A program made the position numbers and the translations under genes. Below, piece after piece: positions 35,995-45,346 of a stretch of DNA of 64,000 nt (its first letter is position 1; the number at the start of each line of letters is the position of its first letter). The DNA comes from MFD04580-c1 sp963702995. GTDB taxonomy: Bacteria > Planctomycetota > Phycisphaerae > Tepidisphaerales > Tepidisphaeraceae. The DNA lies in assembly GCA_963702995.1 (NCBI GenBank), contig OY969783.1, positions 248,001-312,000 on the forward strand. Reading direction: 5' to 3'. The notes beneath the pieces were generated by a model that made no database searches, was not told the DNA's origin, and saw only the letters and a program-made list of their open reading frames with translations.

Positions 35995-37928
35995 ACCTGG
36001 CACTGTCGCAGCGGCGTCGGATCCTGGTCATTGATGACAACGACGCGATCCACTCGGATTTTCGAAAGATCCTCAACCGAGGTTTGGGAACGACCGCGGC
36101 CGATATGGCGGACGACGAAGCAGTCCTCTTTGGCGAAACGGCGCCGGCCACGCCCTCGCCGGAGTTCGTCATCGACGCCGCGCTCCAGGGGGAGGAGGGG
36201 CGGGTGAAGGTGGCGGCCGCCCTTAAGGAGGGCGACCCTTACCTCCTCGCTTTCGTGGACATGCGGATGCCGCCGGGCTGGGACGGCGTCCAAACCATCG
36301 CGAAGCTCTGGGAGCTCGACGCCGAGCTGCACGTGGTCATCTGCACCGCCTACTCGGACTACTCGTGGGAACAGATCGTCCATCGCCTCGGCTCGACGGA
36401 CCGGATGCTGATCCTCAAGAAGCCGTTCGACGAGCTGGAAGTCTGCCAACTCGCGACCGCGCTGACCGCCAAGCGGATCGTCACCGAGCAGGCGAAGCTG
36501 AAGCTGGCGGAGCTGGAGCAACTGGTCCAGACCCGCACGTTCGAACTGAAGCAACGGTCGCTCGTGGATAAGCTGACCGGGCTGCCGAATCGCGAGCTGC
36601 TGATCGACCGGCTGACGCAGCTCCTGCGCGGCGTCGATCGGGAGCCGGATCGGAAGTTCGCGCTCCTGTTCCTCGACTTCGATCGCTTCAAAGTCGTCAA
36701 CGACAGCCTCGGTCATGCGGTGGGGGACCTGCTGCTGATTGAGATCGCGCGGCGACTGGCATCCGCCACACGCGACGGCGATACCGTCGCGCAGGGCTCG
36801 ACGGCGGCGCGGCTCGGCGGCGACGAGTTCGTGGTGCTGCTCAACGGCCTCTCCCAGTACCACGACGCGGTGCGGGTGACCGAGCGGCTGCTGGCGACCC
36901 TGTCCGAGCCGTACGCCCTCAACGGCCGCACCGTTCACGCGACGGCGAGCATCGGGATCACCACCAGCGCCGTCGGCTACACCAGCCCCGAAGCGATGAT
37001 TCGGGACGCCGACACCGCGATGTACCGCGCAAAGGCGGCCGGGAAAGCCCGGTACGTCGTATTCGATCAGCAGATGCACCTCGAGGCCGTCACGCGCCTG
37101 TCCCTGGAGAATGAGCTGCGCGACGCGATCGGCAGCGGCCAGCTCGTCGTGCATTACCAGCCGATCATTTCGCTCCGGACCAACCGGATCGCCGGGGTCG
37201 AGGCGCTGGTCCGATGGCGGCATCCGGAACGGGGGCTCATCCCGCCGCTGGATTTCATCCCGCTGGCGGAAGAAATCGGGATCATCGTTCCGCTGGGCTA
37301 TGAGGTGCTGACCACGGCGTGCCGGCAACTGGCCGACTGGCGTCAGAGGCTGCCGGGGCTAGCGGCCCTCACGATGAGCGTGAACCTGTCGCGCCGCCAG
37401 GTGGCCGCGGCCGATCTGGTGGACCAGGTCGCCCGGATCGTCGCCGCGGCCGGGATTCGCCCGACGGACCTGGTCCTGGAGATCACCGAAACGGCGATCA
37501 TGGAGGACGCCGACGCCGCCGTGCGCGTGCTCGAAGAGCTCGGGCGAATGGGTATCGAGCTGCACATGGACGACTTCGGTTCGGGGCATTCCTCCTTGAG
37601 CTGCCTCCACCGCTTCCCCATTCGAGGTCTCAAGATCGACCGCTCGTTCGTCTCGTGCGTCCGTGAGCGCGCGGACTATGCGGCCGTCGTGAAAGCGGTC
37701 ATTTCACTGACGCACAATCTGAACATGCAGTTCGTCGCCGAAGGGGTCGAGACGGCGGAGCAGGTCTCCAAGCTTCGTGAGATGGGGTGCGATCGCGTGC
37801 AGGGGTACTACTTCGCCAAGGCGATGGACGCTGGGGCGACGGAAGCTTTCCTGACCTCCTACGGGGCGGCGGATCGGGACCGAGAACGTGCCGCGGCCGC
37901 GACCGGCGATCGGAGAATCGCGGGCTGA
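35991..37928 (+). CDS. REC-GGDEF-EAL cyclic-di-GMP signalling protein
   Basis: A 645-residue protein. An atypical receiver (residues 8-160) has acidic D15/D16 and acceptor D90 (LLAFVDMRMPPGWDG) with a 35-residue insert. After a coiled coil comes a GGDEF domain with the intact site RLGGDEFVVL (276-280), which makes c-di-GMP. The C-terminal EAL domain has GVEALVRWRHPERG (EAL 404-406), NLSRRQ, TETAIMED, DDFGSGHSSL, KIDRSF and AEGVET, all the metal and catalytic positions of active phosphodiesterases. Both activities may therefore be present. The start overlaps the histidine kinase stop (ATGA), so the kinase probably phosphorylates this receiver. Confidence 0.95.
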   Translation: MNLALSQRRRILVIDDNDAIHSDFRKILNRGLGTTAADMADDEAVLFGETAPATPSPEFVIDAALQGEEGRVKVAAALKEGDPYLLAFVDMRMPPGWDGVQTIAKLWELDAELHVVICTAYSDYSWEQIVHRLGSTDRMLILKKPFDELEVCQLATALTAKRIVTEQAKLKLAELEQLVQTRTFELKQRSLVDKLTGLPNRELLIDRLTQLLRGVDREPDRKFALLFLDFDRFKVVNDSLGHAVGDLLLIEIARRLASATRDGDTVAQGSTAARLGGDEFVVLLNGLSQYHDAVRVTERLLATLSEPYALNGRTVHATASIGITTSAVGYTSPEAMIRDADTAMYRAKAAGKARYVVFDQQMHLEAVTRLSLENELRDAIGSGQLVVHYQPIISLRTNRIAGVEALVRWRHPERGLIPPLDFIPLAEEIGIIVPLGYEVLTTACRQLADWRQRLPGLAALTMSVNLSRRQVAAADLVDQVARIVAAAGIRPTDLVLEITETAIMEDADAAVRVLEELGRMGIELHMDDFGSGHSSLSCLHRFPIRGLKIDRSFVSCVRERADYAAVVKAVISLTHNLNMQFVAEGVETAEQVSKLREMGCDRVQGYYFAKAMDAGATEAFLTSYGAADRDRERAAAATGDRRIAG

Positions 37929-37952
37929 AGCTTCGGGCTTCCGACGCCAAAG

Positions 37953-37984
37953 CAGAAAGAGCCGCGTTGCCGCGACTCTTTCTG
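37953..37984. terminator. Bidirectional terminator between convergent genes
   Basis: CAGAAAGAG(C)CGCG and CGCG(A)CTCTTTCTG form a long stem with a TTGC loop, in the 75-bp space between the REC-GGDEF-EAL gene (plus) and the RRM gene (minus). T-rich text follows on both strands, though the tract is interrupted. Confidence 0.7.
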
Positions 37985-38003
37985 TGGGTTGAAGTTTTGA
38001 AGA

Positions 38004-38390
38004 TTAGCGACCGCGGCCGCCGCCGCCACCGCCGTAGCCGCCGCCGCTGCTGCGACCGCCGCCACCACCGCCGTAGCCGCCGCCGCCACCGCTGCGGCCG
38101 CCGCCACCACCACCGTAGCCACCGCCGCCGCCCGAGCGGTTTTCCTTCGGCTTGGCTTCATTGACCGTCAGGGCGCGACCGCCGTGATCCTGGCCGTTCA
38201 GGGCTGCGATGGCCGCCTGGGCCTCCTTCTCGCTGCCCATTTCGACGAAGCCAAAGCCCTTGCTCTGCCCCGTATCGCGATCGGTGATGATCTGCGCGCT
38301 CTCGACGGTCCCGTGCGCGGTGAACAGTTCACCGAGGGCGGACGAGTTGACTTCGTAGCTAAGGTTCCCGACATACAGTTTCTTACCCAT
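38004..38390 (-). CDS. RNA-binding protein with RRM and glycine-rich tail
   Basis: A 128-residue protein. Residues 1-80 are an RNA recognition motif with RNP2 (KLYVGNLSY) and RNP1 (SKGFGFVEM), which contact single-stranded RNA through their aromatic residues. The C-terminus is a (GGGGGYGGGGGGRS)-type repeat, as in cold-inducible RRM proteins of cyanobacteria and planctomycetes. A perfect AAGGAG site lies 7 bp before the ATG at 38388-38390. It probably binds RNA during cold or other stress; the targets are unknown. Confidence 0.95.
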   Translation of the reverse strand: MGKKLYVGNLSYEVNSSALGELFTAHGTVESAQIITDRDTGQSKGFGFVEMGSEKEAQAAIAALNGQDHGGRALTVNEAKPKENRSGGGGGYGGGGGGRSGGGGGYGGGGGGRSSGGGYGGGGGGRGR

Positions 38391-38732
38391 GAGATTCTCC
38401 TTGAGAGAGTGGGTGTTAGACCCAAACTTTTACTTTCCAGGTCGAGGGAAAGAGGCCAGCGTTCCGGCCCAGAAAGGAAGGAGTGCGAAAGAAAATGAGA
38501 CAGCGGGCAGAAGTAAACTGCGGCGGAGTCTGATTCGATCAGCGAACCAACCGCCGTCACTATAGAGCGGCCAGGAGGTTTGTCTAGGGGCATCTGATCG
38601 GAAATTCGATCGAAGCCCAAAATGTTCTTGGGACCCAAGCAGGGCCGCCCCAGCCACGCGATTCACGCGGCCGGGGCGGAGGCCTTCCGAAATCTCAAGC
38701 ATGAGCCCGCTGCTCCGGGCCGTGCGACGCGG
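38391..38732. other. Intergenic region upstream of the RRM gene
   Basis: 342 bp between two minus-strand genes. The first 60 bp are the 5' leader of the RRM mRNA, with a strong ribosome binding site at 38397-38403. The remainder should hold the RRM promoter. The long leader is typical of cold-regulated RRM genes, but I see no specific element. Confidence 0.45.
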
Positions 38733-39293
38733 TCAGTTGATCTTATACATAGAGAAAATGATGCTCGGGATGACCGGTTCGCCGGTCGGCTTGATCGCCT
38801 TGATGCCGACGCCGGGAGCGCTGGCCGAGATGGCGACGTTGAACGTATCGCCCGCCTTGCACTCGGCGATGCCCTGGCAGACCATCACCGTGGTGAACTT
38901 GGTGTCGTGAATCACCTGACGGCAGCCGGAGTTGTCAACATCTTTGCCGTTCTGCTTGATCCAGACGTCGAGGTAGTCGCCCGCCGCGCCCGCGCCATCC
39001 TTGCCGACCTGAACGGCCGCGACCATGAAGTAGGCCCCGGCCGTCTTCACGGTGACGACGCCAGTGTCCTTCTTATCGCTGTGGTCGATGCCGGCGAGCG
39101 CGTCGTTCGACGTCATCTGAACGATCAGGGGCCCCTTGGTCGGCATCTGGGAATCGGGGCTGGAGAGCTGCGCGTAAATCGCCGCAGGCGCCTCGGCGGC
39201 CGCGTGCGGGACGGGGACCTTCCGGGAGACATTGAACCAGAGGGCGGCCGCGCACGCGATGAGGCACGCGGGGATCAGAAAGCGGTTTGTCAT
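38733..39293 (-). CDS. Exported protein with C1q/TNF-like jelly-roll domain
   Basis: A 186-residue protein starting with a signal anchor (FLIPACLIACAAALWFNV). The mature part reads GVVTVKTAGAYFMVAAVQVG, then DYLDVWIKQNGKDVDNS and CKAGDTFNVAISASAPG. This pattern (a strand entering the body with GAYFMVAAVQV, then NGK, then AGDTFNVAI) resembles C1q/TNF-like beta-sandwich domains found in bacterial secreted proteins, which form trimers. The assignment is by pattern only. It stands alone on the minus strand. Confidence 0.6.
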   Translation of the reverse strand: MTNRFLIPACLIACAAALWFNVSRKVPVPHAAAEAPAAIYAQLSSPDSQMPTKGPLIVQMTSNDALAGIDHSDKKDTGVVTVKTAGAYFMVAAVQVGKDGAGAAGDYLDVWIKQNGKDVDNSGCRQVIHDTKFTTVMVCQGIAECKAGDTFNVAISASAPGVGIKAIKPTGEPVIPSIIFSMYKIN

Positions 39294-39796
39294 CGAAGCT
39301 CCTTCGCGGGCCGGGCCTATGGAGCCAGCCCAAGAGATGTCGCCATCCGCCCGGTCTGCCGCTCGGCAAAGCAACGGCCGGAGAGCGTAAACAGGGGGAG
39401 TCTCCGCCCCTTCGGCAAATAAAGTGCCCCGTGACGTTAAGATTTTGACGCCCCCGTTCTCCACGGAAACGCGGCTTCCCGCTCGTTGGGCTCCACCGGC
39501 TTTGCCCGCTTTCCACGCACACCCCGCTTCCCGCCCCGTACCTGCCCAACCTTTCCGCACACCGCGCCGCCCTCTCCCCCAAAAAGGGGTCTGGAGGTGT
39601 TTCCGGCGGCGGATCTGAGTGACTCGTTCACCGGCCCCGCCGCTAGGATCGAATCCCTAAAAGGGGTCTGGAGGTGTTTCCACTTACGGATGAAGCACCT
39701 CGTTCGCCAGCGCCGTCGCTAGAATCGGGGCAAGACTCGCGTCCCCGCGGAGCGAGCGGCCGATGGTGGCAGACCTCTTCCCGAGCGTGCCGTTTG
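39294..39796. other. Divergent intergenic region with 77-bp tandem repeat
   Basis: 503 bp between the C1q-like gene (minus) and a membrane protein gene (plus). It contains the degenerate tandem repeat at 39578-39730. The rest should hold the two promoters; I see no RNA gene or other coding frame. Confidence 0.5.
39578..39730. repeat. Two degenerate 77-bp tandem units
   Basis: Unit 1 (39578-39654) and unit 2 (39655-39730) share AAAAGGGGTCTGGAGGTGTT and further matches (GGAT..GA, CTCGTTC, CGCTAG.ATCG). Each begins with a small CCCC..AAAA..GGGG palindrome. The similarity falls off in the middle. Confidence 0.75.
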
Positions 39797-40228
39797 ATGA
39801 ACGATCCCCGCCCACAGCACTCTCTCGGATACAGCGCTTCCGCTACGCCCCCCAATCGAACGGGGCCGATCGTGTTGAGTTGCGGCGCCGTCTGCGGCGC
39901 GGCGTTGTTGGCGGTGTTCGTGGTCAGCATGCACGGCCTTCTGTTCCCCATCTCGCCCACGGAATGGTTGCCGGACGGCGTCCTCCTCGTCATTTCGGCC
40001 GCCGCGATGCTGGTCGAAGGAATCGCCATCGCAGCCCGATCCCGCCTCGCGACAACGGCTGTGATCGCCATGATGATGTTGGTCGAAATCCCCATCCTGG
40101 CCGCCGTCAGCCGGCGGGACGGGCTGGACGTCCTCGAACGCCTTGAGCTAATCGGTACCGCTACCACGCTCCTTCTACTCACGGCCGGGCACGTCTACTG
40201 GTGGCGAAAGCTTAGGGCTTCCCCGTAA
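39797..40228 (+). CDS. Small multi-span membrane protein
   Basis: A 143-residue protein with four hydrophobic segments (IVLSCGAVCGAALLAVFVV, GVLLVISAAAMLVEGIAIAA, AVIAMMMLVEIPILAAVS and TATTLLLLTAGHVYWW). I chose the ATG at 39797. No family or motif recognised, and no operon partner. Confidence 0.55.
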   Translation: MNDPRPQHSLGYSASATPPNRTGPIVLSCGAVCGAALLAVFVVSMHGLLFPISPTEWLPDGVLLVISAAAMLVEGIAIAARSRLATTAVIAMMMLVEIPILAAVSRRDGLDVLERLELIGTATTLLLLTAGHVYWWRKLRASP

Positions 40229-40451
40229 CACTCTCGAGCCGGGCACTGGCGGCTCCCAAGAGGCGAGGTGGGTGATGGCGGTGGGCAGTTCGTCATCAGC
40301 CGCGATCAGCATGAGCCGAGGGGCCAGCTGGTGCGGAGACGGAACTGCATCCATACGGCAACACCCCCGGCGGTCGAACAGACAGACGTGTTGGCCGAGA
40401 TGAGGGCATGACGTCGCGAGGACGGGCAATCGGCCAGGAGGATCATCCGGT

Positions 40452-41882
40452 TCAATTGGCCGGTCGGCGGGGCTTGAGCAGGTAAGGATTTTCAGTTTTC
40501 CTGGGGAGTGGGATGGCCTGCTTCACCACTTTGAAAATGCACTCGTCGAGCGTGATTCCCTGCCCGCCCGTCAGATGGAAATCAGATCCAGCCTGCGTAA
40601 TTCGCCCGGTGACTTCCACGGTTTGACCGACCTCCAACCCCATCGGCGTCACCCAGTCAGGCGGAAGAGCTTGCACGACAACCCGCGAGGGATACTTGTG
40701 AACCTGAATCTGGGTATCACCCATCACGGCGACCTGCTTGGGCTCGAATTTCGCGGTGTCCACATTTCCGATCTGGATCGTGATGCGGATCTTCTTCCCG
40801 ATGAGATGTTCCTTGACCCACGCCTGCCCGATCTGAGCTTTTTCACCTTCGGAGACTTTGTCACCCATGGCGTTGTAGTCGGGAGAGGTGACGAGCAATT
40901 GGGCAAGGTCCATTGAAGGAGCGGCGTCCTTCATGGGAACGGGTTTGGGTAACGGCAATGCGGTATAGGTGCAACGGGTCATGCCCAGATCCAGCCGGAG
41001 CACAGGGGCATCAAGCGGGCCACCTGGATGGGTGGGGGTTGGTGATCCGAGATGCGATCCGGTGATCTGTCCGGTAATCAGGACGGGCTGGCCCGGTTCA
41101 AATTGAGGGAGTTTTGAGGCGTCGTTTTCTTCGATGTGAACGGCGACGTCGAGCGTGCAGCCCTGCAATTCAAAAGACCGATGAGACGCGACGGTTGCCC
41201 AAACGGAGTCTGGCCTGCGCGGCGGCGCAAGCTGCTTGGCGCCTGGCGGGGTGGGCATGTTTTCGATGCCGATGGGATGGGGCACGGTTTGTGCGTGGGA
41301 ATGAGACAAAACCGCTGGAAAGGTCACCGTCTTGTTGGGTGACAGATTCTTAGCGACCCATTGGTCGATGTCGTGGTTCTCTAGACCGGCGTCCGGGGAT
41401 CGGTCCAAGCGCGTCCATGCCTTGGGGAACCCCTGAAACAGCGACAGAAGGTCGTCGGTCGGGGCTGGGTCAAGCGCCCAGGGGAATTGGGCGTTGGGAT
41501 GAGCCGGAAGTCTGGGCAGGTCGGAGCGAAGTACAAGGAGTTTGGCGACGAGATCGTCGTGGCGATGTTGAAGGTCGGCATATCGTACTTCCATGACCTT
41601 GGTCAATGCGGGGAAATCGGGTTGACCGGATCGGGTCTTCAACACGGGGGAAGGTTGGAGGGGCGCAGGGGCTGTTTCGGCGGATGGGCTGAGTGCGTCG
41701 ATTTGGGTTTGAAGCTTTTCATTGGCCTTCCAAAGCTTAAGGACCTCTGCTTCGAGAGCGAGGTAGGCTTTGCCCGCGGCGTTGTCGGGCATAGGGCCAA
41801 GGTGTTCGGGGCGATGATCTTCGGCGAGAAGCGCGGAGACGGATATCGACACAAACACGGCGATAAAAAGGGCTCGTCGCAT
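40452..41882 (-). CDS. Secreted protein of unknown function with two similar halves
   Basis: A 476-residue protein with a signal peptide (RRALFIAVFVSISVSALLA). Residues 35-130 are helical (coiled-coil-like AEVLKLWKANEKLQTQIDAL). The rest seems to hold two related beta-rich, OB-like units, each pairing a WVAKNLSPNKTVTF or WVKEHLIGKKIRITI segment with a downstream GQPVLITGQIT or GQTVEVTGRIT segment and a CTLDV or CIFKV end. This suggests an internal duplication. Base composition is visibly lower in GC than the surrounding genes. A GGAGC site precedes the ATG at 41880-41882. Function unknown. Confidence 0.75.
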   Translation of the reverse strand: MRRALFIAVFVSISVSALLAEDHRPEHLGPMPDNAAGKAYLALEAEVLKLWKANEKLQTQIDALSPSAETAPAPLQPSPVLKTRSGQPDFPALTKVMEVRYADLQHRHDDLVAKLLVLRSDLPRLPAHPNAQFPWALDPAPTDDLLSLFQGFPKAWTRLDRSPDAGLENHDIDQWVAKNLSPNKTVTFPAVLSHSHAQTVPHPIGIENMPTPPGAKQLAPPRRPDSVWATVASHRSFELQGCTLDVAVHIEENDASKLPQFEPGQPVLITGQITGSHLGSPTPTHPGGPLDAPVLRLDLGMTRCTYTALPLPKPVPMKDAAPSMDLAQLLVTSPDYNAMGDKVSEGEKAQIGQAWVKEHLIGKKIRITIQIGNVDTAKFEPKQVAVMGDTQIQVHKYPSRVVVQALPPDWVTPMGLEVGQTVEVTGRITQAGSDFHLTGGQGITLDECIFKVVKQAIPLPRKTENPYLLKPRRPAN

Positions 41883-42876
41883 TCAAGCTCCGTTGAGAAC
41901 GGCAATACTCATCTCGGGTCGGAAAATCGATGATAAACGGAAGATACAAAGCTGGCCATGACCTGCGTGAAGCCGTCGTGGACGGCGTCGATCTGCCGTT
42001 CGACGACCACGTGGACCAGGGCCGGGAATGCCTCCGCCCCAGCGCGTGCATGTCGCGCCGGGCATCGAGTTTCCAACTCAAAGCCTTTAGCACTACAGCG
42101 CTGGTTGGCCGAACGTCCTAACTAACGAGCCACATCCGAAGCACGAAGAGCCAAGGGAACCCGAACAAAGCCGAAGCGGCAATCAAGCCCTCGTTCCGCA
42201 TCCGCTTGCGTCGGTTTTCTGTCTTTCTTCTTTGTCATTCCTTCGGATTTGGGGCTTCCGATTTTGCCTTTCTCGTTACGCCGCGACTCGCGAGGTAGCG
42301 GTGTAGTGTTAGGCGGGCCTGATCTCGCTGCGTGTCCCGCTACTGGCCCGCGAAGCGGACAGCGTGGCCCAAGAAGGCGACGAGCACCTGTGGGTTGTGT
42401 CATCTCTGAAGTTGTGTCATTTCATGGAAGGCATCTCCTTTTGGGTCCGCCCCAATCGACTGACGCCAGAATTTGACGCCCCGAACAGCACCTCTCACAC
42501 CGTCATCGATTTGCAGGGTTCTTGCAGCAGTCCGCCGCGCGATTGTATCAAGGCCGCGCCATTGGCCGGTCGCTCAGCAGCCCACGCGGTTCCGGCAGCC
42601 CATGCTGTCTCGCCCGTTCACCGGCATGCGGTCACTCCGCGCCGTCCGCTCCATCAGCCCTCGCCACGCCGGCGGGCGACCTGAAAATCGGCTTATTCGA
42701 AGCCGAGGGCTCGGGCTCGGCCGCCGACGAGATCGCCGTGGCGAATGCGGCCGCCGCCGCCTTTGCGACGAAACAGGTTCTCTCGCGGCACCTCGTCGCA
42801 CCTGCGGCCTGCCTGCTGCGGCCGCAACGACGCGTTGGCCGGTGGCACGCCGCTCGCAGATGGGTCGCGAACCGTC
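41883..42876. other. Long intergenic region, low coding potential
   Basis: 994 bp without a supportable gene. The left and middle parts are lower in GC than the window average and contain a repeated GTTGTGTCAT (about 42393 and 42412). A plus-strand frame around 42670-42790 reads DLKIGLFEAEGSGSAADEIA and then AVANAAAAAFATKQ, which looks protein-like, but it has no start, no recognisable family and changes character before the topoisomerase gene. It may be the remains of an older insertion. Confidence 0.4.
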
Positions 42877-43980
42877 ATGCCGACACGTCAAAAGCCCAAA
42901 AGCCGTTCGGCCGCCCCCACGCCCGCCATCGCGTCTGCTTCAGCGGCCGGGTTGCGGTATGTCCGCGACGATTCCCCCGGCATTCAACGACGCCGCGCCG
43001 GCAGGGGGTTCGCGTATGTTGACGCTCGCGGCCGCGTCGTCCGCGATCAGGGCACTCTCACACGAATTCGCTCGTTGGTGATCCCACCGGCATGGCGGGA
43101 CGTCTGGATCTGCCCTGCGGCCGACGGGCATATTCAGGCGATCGGATTCGACGAACGCGGCCGCAAGCAATACCGATATCACTCCCGGTGGCGCGAGGTG
43201 CGCGACGAGGCGAAATATGGCCGCATGATGTCATTCGGCCGATCGCTGCCCGCCATTCGCCAGAAGGTCAAGCGAGACCTCGCTCGCCCCGGGTTGCCCC
43301 GCGAGAAGGTCCTCGCGGCCATCGTGCGGCTGCTGGAGACCACCTTCATCCGCGTCGGCAATGAGGAGTACGCGAAGAGCAACCGAAGCTTCGGGCTGAC
43401 GACGATCCACAACAAGCACGTTCGCGTGAAGGGCTCGAAAGTCGAATTCCATTTCCGCGGCAAGAGCGGCGTCGATCACGACATTGACCTGGAGGACGCG
43501 CGGCTGGCGCGCATCATCAAGCAGTGCCAGGAACTGCCCGAGCAGGAGTTGTTCGAGTACATCGACTCCGACGGCCGCCGCCACGACGTGAAGAGCGGCG
43601 ACGTGAATGCTTACCTGAAGGAAGTGAGTGGCGGCCAGGAGTTCACCGCGAAGGATTTCCGCACGTGGGCCGGCACCGTGCTGGCCGCAATGGCGCTTCA
43701 GGAGCTGGAAACGTTCGATTCCGCAGCCCAGGCCAAACGCAACGTCGTGGCGGCCGTCGAATCCGTCGCCAAGCGCCTTGGCAACACAAAAGCCGTCTGC
43801 CGAAAGTGCTACATCCATCCCGGCGTGATCGAATCGTACCTATCGGGCGACCTGCTCAACGCCCTCAAGCGGCGGGCCGAGCGGCAGCTCCGAACGTCCC
43901 TCCACCACCTCCGCCCCGAAGAGGCGGCCGTTCTGGCCCTCCTCCAGGAGCGGCTTAAGCGAGAAGCTCACGCGGCGTGA
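42877..43980 (+). CDS. DNA topoisomerase IB
   Basis: A 367-residue poxvirus-like/bacterial type IB topoisomerase. Conserved parts: LTRIRSLVIPPAWRDVWICP (start of the core), GRKQYRYHSRWREVRD, IRVGNEEYAKSNRSFGLTT, the catalytic arginine and lysine regions (LTTIHNKHV and KDFRTWAGT), and the nucleophilic tyrosine Y321 in HPGVIESYLSG. The enzyme relaxes supercoils by nicking one strand through a 3'-phosphotyrosine link. I chose the ATG at 42877, because the upstream open frame has no family similarity. It stands alone, after the long low-GC region. Confidence 0.95.
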   Translation: MPTRQKPKSRSAAPTPAIASASAAGLRYVRDDSPGIQRRRAGRGFAYVDARGRVVRDQGTLTRIRSLVIPPAWRDVWICPAADGHIQAIGFDERGRKQYRYHSRWREVRDEAKYGRMMSFGRSLPAIRQKVKRDLARPGLPREKVLAAIVRLLETTFIRVGNEEYAKSNRSFGLTTIHNKHVRVKGSKVEFHFRGKSGVDHDIDLEDARLARIIKQCQELPEQELFEYIDSDGRRHDVKSGDVNAYLKEVSGGQEFTAKDFRTWAGTVLAAMALQELETFDSAAQAKRNVVAAVESVAKRLGNTKAVCRKCYIHPGVIESYLSGDLLNALKRRAERQLRTSLHHLRPEEAAVLALLQERLKREAHAA

Positions 43981-44161
43981 CGCGGCGTCGATCAACGCCC
44001 CGGGCGACCTTCTGCACCGCTCGCAACTTTGAATGTCTGACCCCACTGGGCCCGCTCGAACCGGGGGCCGCTTTGGCTCCGGCTATCGGTGCCTGATAGA
44101 CTCCGCGCAGTTCGATCCCTCGTCTTCCAGTGCCATCGGTCCGTCAAGCCACCCAGGAATT

Positions 44162-45346
44162 ATGCGCGTCCTGCACGTGATCTCATCGTTGGATCGTCGG
44201 GCTGGGGGTATTGTGACACAGCTTCTGGGGACCGTTGCGGCCGAGACCGACGCCGGGTTGAGCGTCAGCGTGCTTGCCACCTTCACCCGGGCGGAGCGAC
44301 TCGACGCCGTTGACGAACTGCGAAAGTGCGGCGGCAGCGTTGAGGTGGTGGGGCCGACGATCGGGCCCCTACGATGGCATCCGCGGCTGGCGGGCGTGCT
44401 GGCGACCGAGATCGCTAAAGCCGATGTCGTCCACGTCCACGGGCTGTGGGAGGAGATCCAGCATCGCTCGGCCGCCATCGCCCGGAAGCGGGGAACGCCG
44501 TACGTCGTCACGCCGCACGGCATGCTCGATCCGTGGAGCCTGGCCCAGCGGAAGCTGAAGAAGCGGATCTACCTGAATCTCCGCCTGCGGGCCGACCTGA
44601 ACGGGGCGGCCGCCATCCACTTCACCGATCGCGAAGAGCAGGCGCTGGTGGGGCCGCTGCACCTGCGGCCCAAGGCGGTGGTCGAACCGTGCTGCACGGA
44701 TCTGTCGGAGTTCGTTGGCCTGCCGGAGCGCCCGGCGATGCGGGAGGAGCTCGTCAAGCAGTTCCCGGCGATCGGGGATCGCCCGATCGTGCTTTTTCTG
44801 AGCCGCATTCATGAGAAGAAGGGCCTCGACCTGCTGATCCCCGCTTTCGCGGCCGCGAGAACGGGGGATGCGGTCCTGCTGCTTGCCGGGCCGGACGTCG
44901 GCGGGTACTTGGCCACCGTCGAGCAAATGATCCGGTCGGCGGGGATTGAGCGGCGGGTGATCTACGCAAACATGTTGACCGGCCGCACGCGCCTGGCGGC
45001 ACTGGGCGGGTCGGACTTGTTCGTCCTCCCCAGCTATCAGGAAAACTTTGGCATCGTGGTCGTCGAAGCCCTGGCGGCCGGCACGCCTGTACTTATTTCG
45101 GACCAAGTGAACATCCACCGCCACATCTCGCAGGCGCGCGTGGGCGAGGTGATCCGCACGGATGTGGGGGAGCTGACGGGGGCACTCGGCCGCTGGATGT
45201 CCGACGACGGGCTCCGGCACGACGCGGCTGCTCGCGCCCGGGCCTTCGTCTGGAGCACGTACGACAAAAGCGAGATCGCCCGCCGCTGGGCTGAGCACTA
45301 CTCGCAGATGGTTGCTTCAGCCAAGGCGAGCCATCGCGCGACGTGA
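44162..45346 (+). CDS. Glycosyltransferase family 4
   Basis: A 394-residue GT-B enzyme. The N-terminal Rossmann half starts MRVLHVISSLDRRAGGIVTQ, a typical GT4 acceptor-site start with a glycine-rich loop. VVHVHGLWEEIQHR and YVVTPHGMLDPWSL follow. The C-terminal half has FLSRIHEKKGLDLLIPAF and the E(x7)E motif ENFGIVVVEAL, which binds the nucleotide sugar. The MRVLHVIS start at 44162 is canonical; the frame opens earlier at 44033. It probably adds sugar to an exopolysaccharide or glycan, but no cluster partners are present. Confidence 0.93.
   Translation: MRVLHVISSLDRRAGGIVTQLLGTVAAETDAGLSVSVLATFTRAERLDAVDELRKCGGSVEVVGPTIGPLRWHPRLAGVLATEIAKADVVHVHGLWEEIQHRSAAIARKRGTPYVVTPHGMLDPWSLAQRKLKKRIYLNLRLRADLNGAAAIHFTDREEQALVGPLHLRPKAVVEPCCTDLSEFVGLPERPAMREELVKQFPAIGDRPIVLFLSRIHEKKGLDLLIPAFAAARTGDAVLLLAGPDVGGYLATVEQMIRSAGIERRVIYANMLTGRTRLAALGGSDLFVLPSYQENFGIVVVEALAAGTPVLISDQVNIHRHISQARVGEVIRTDVGELTGALGRWMSDDGLRHDAAARARAFVWSTYDKSEIARRWAEHYSQMVASAKASHRAT

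Noticed and set aside
35844..37328. A 494-codon minus-strand frame opposite the REC-GGDEF-EAL gene
   Set aside because: Antisense shadow; all catalytic motifs are on the plus strand.
38004..38160. Glycine-codon repeats in the RRM gene as a possible CRISPR or minisatellite
   Set aside because: They are irregular GGX codons that encode the normal glycine-rich tail of this protein family.
40175..40429. 84-codon minus-strand frame between the membrane protein gene and the secreted protein gene
   Set aside because: It overlaps the end of the plus-strand membrane protein gene, has no ribosome site and no recognisable similarity.
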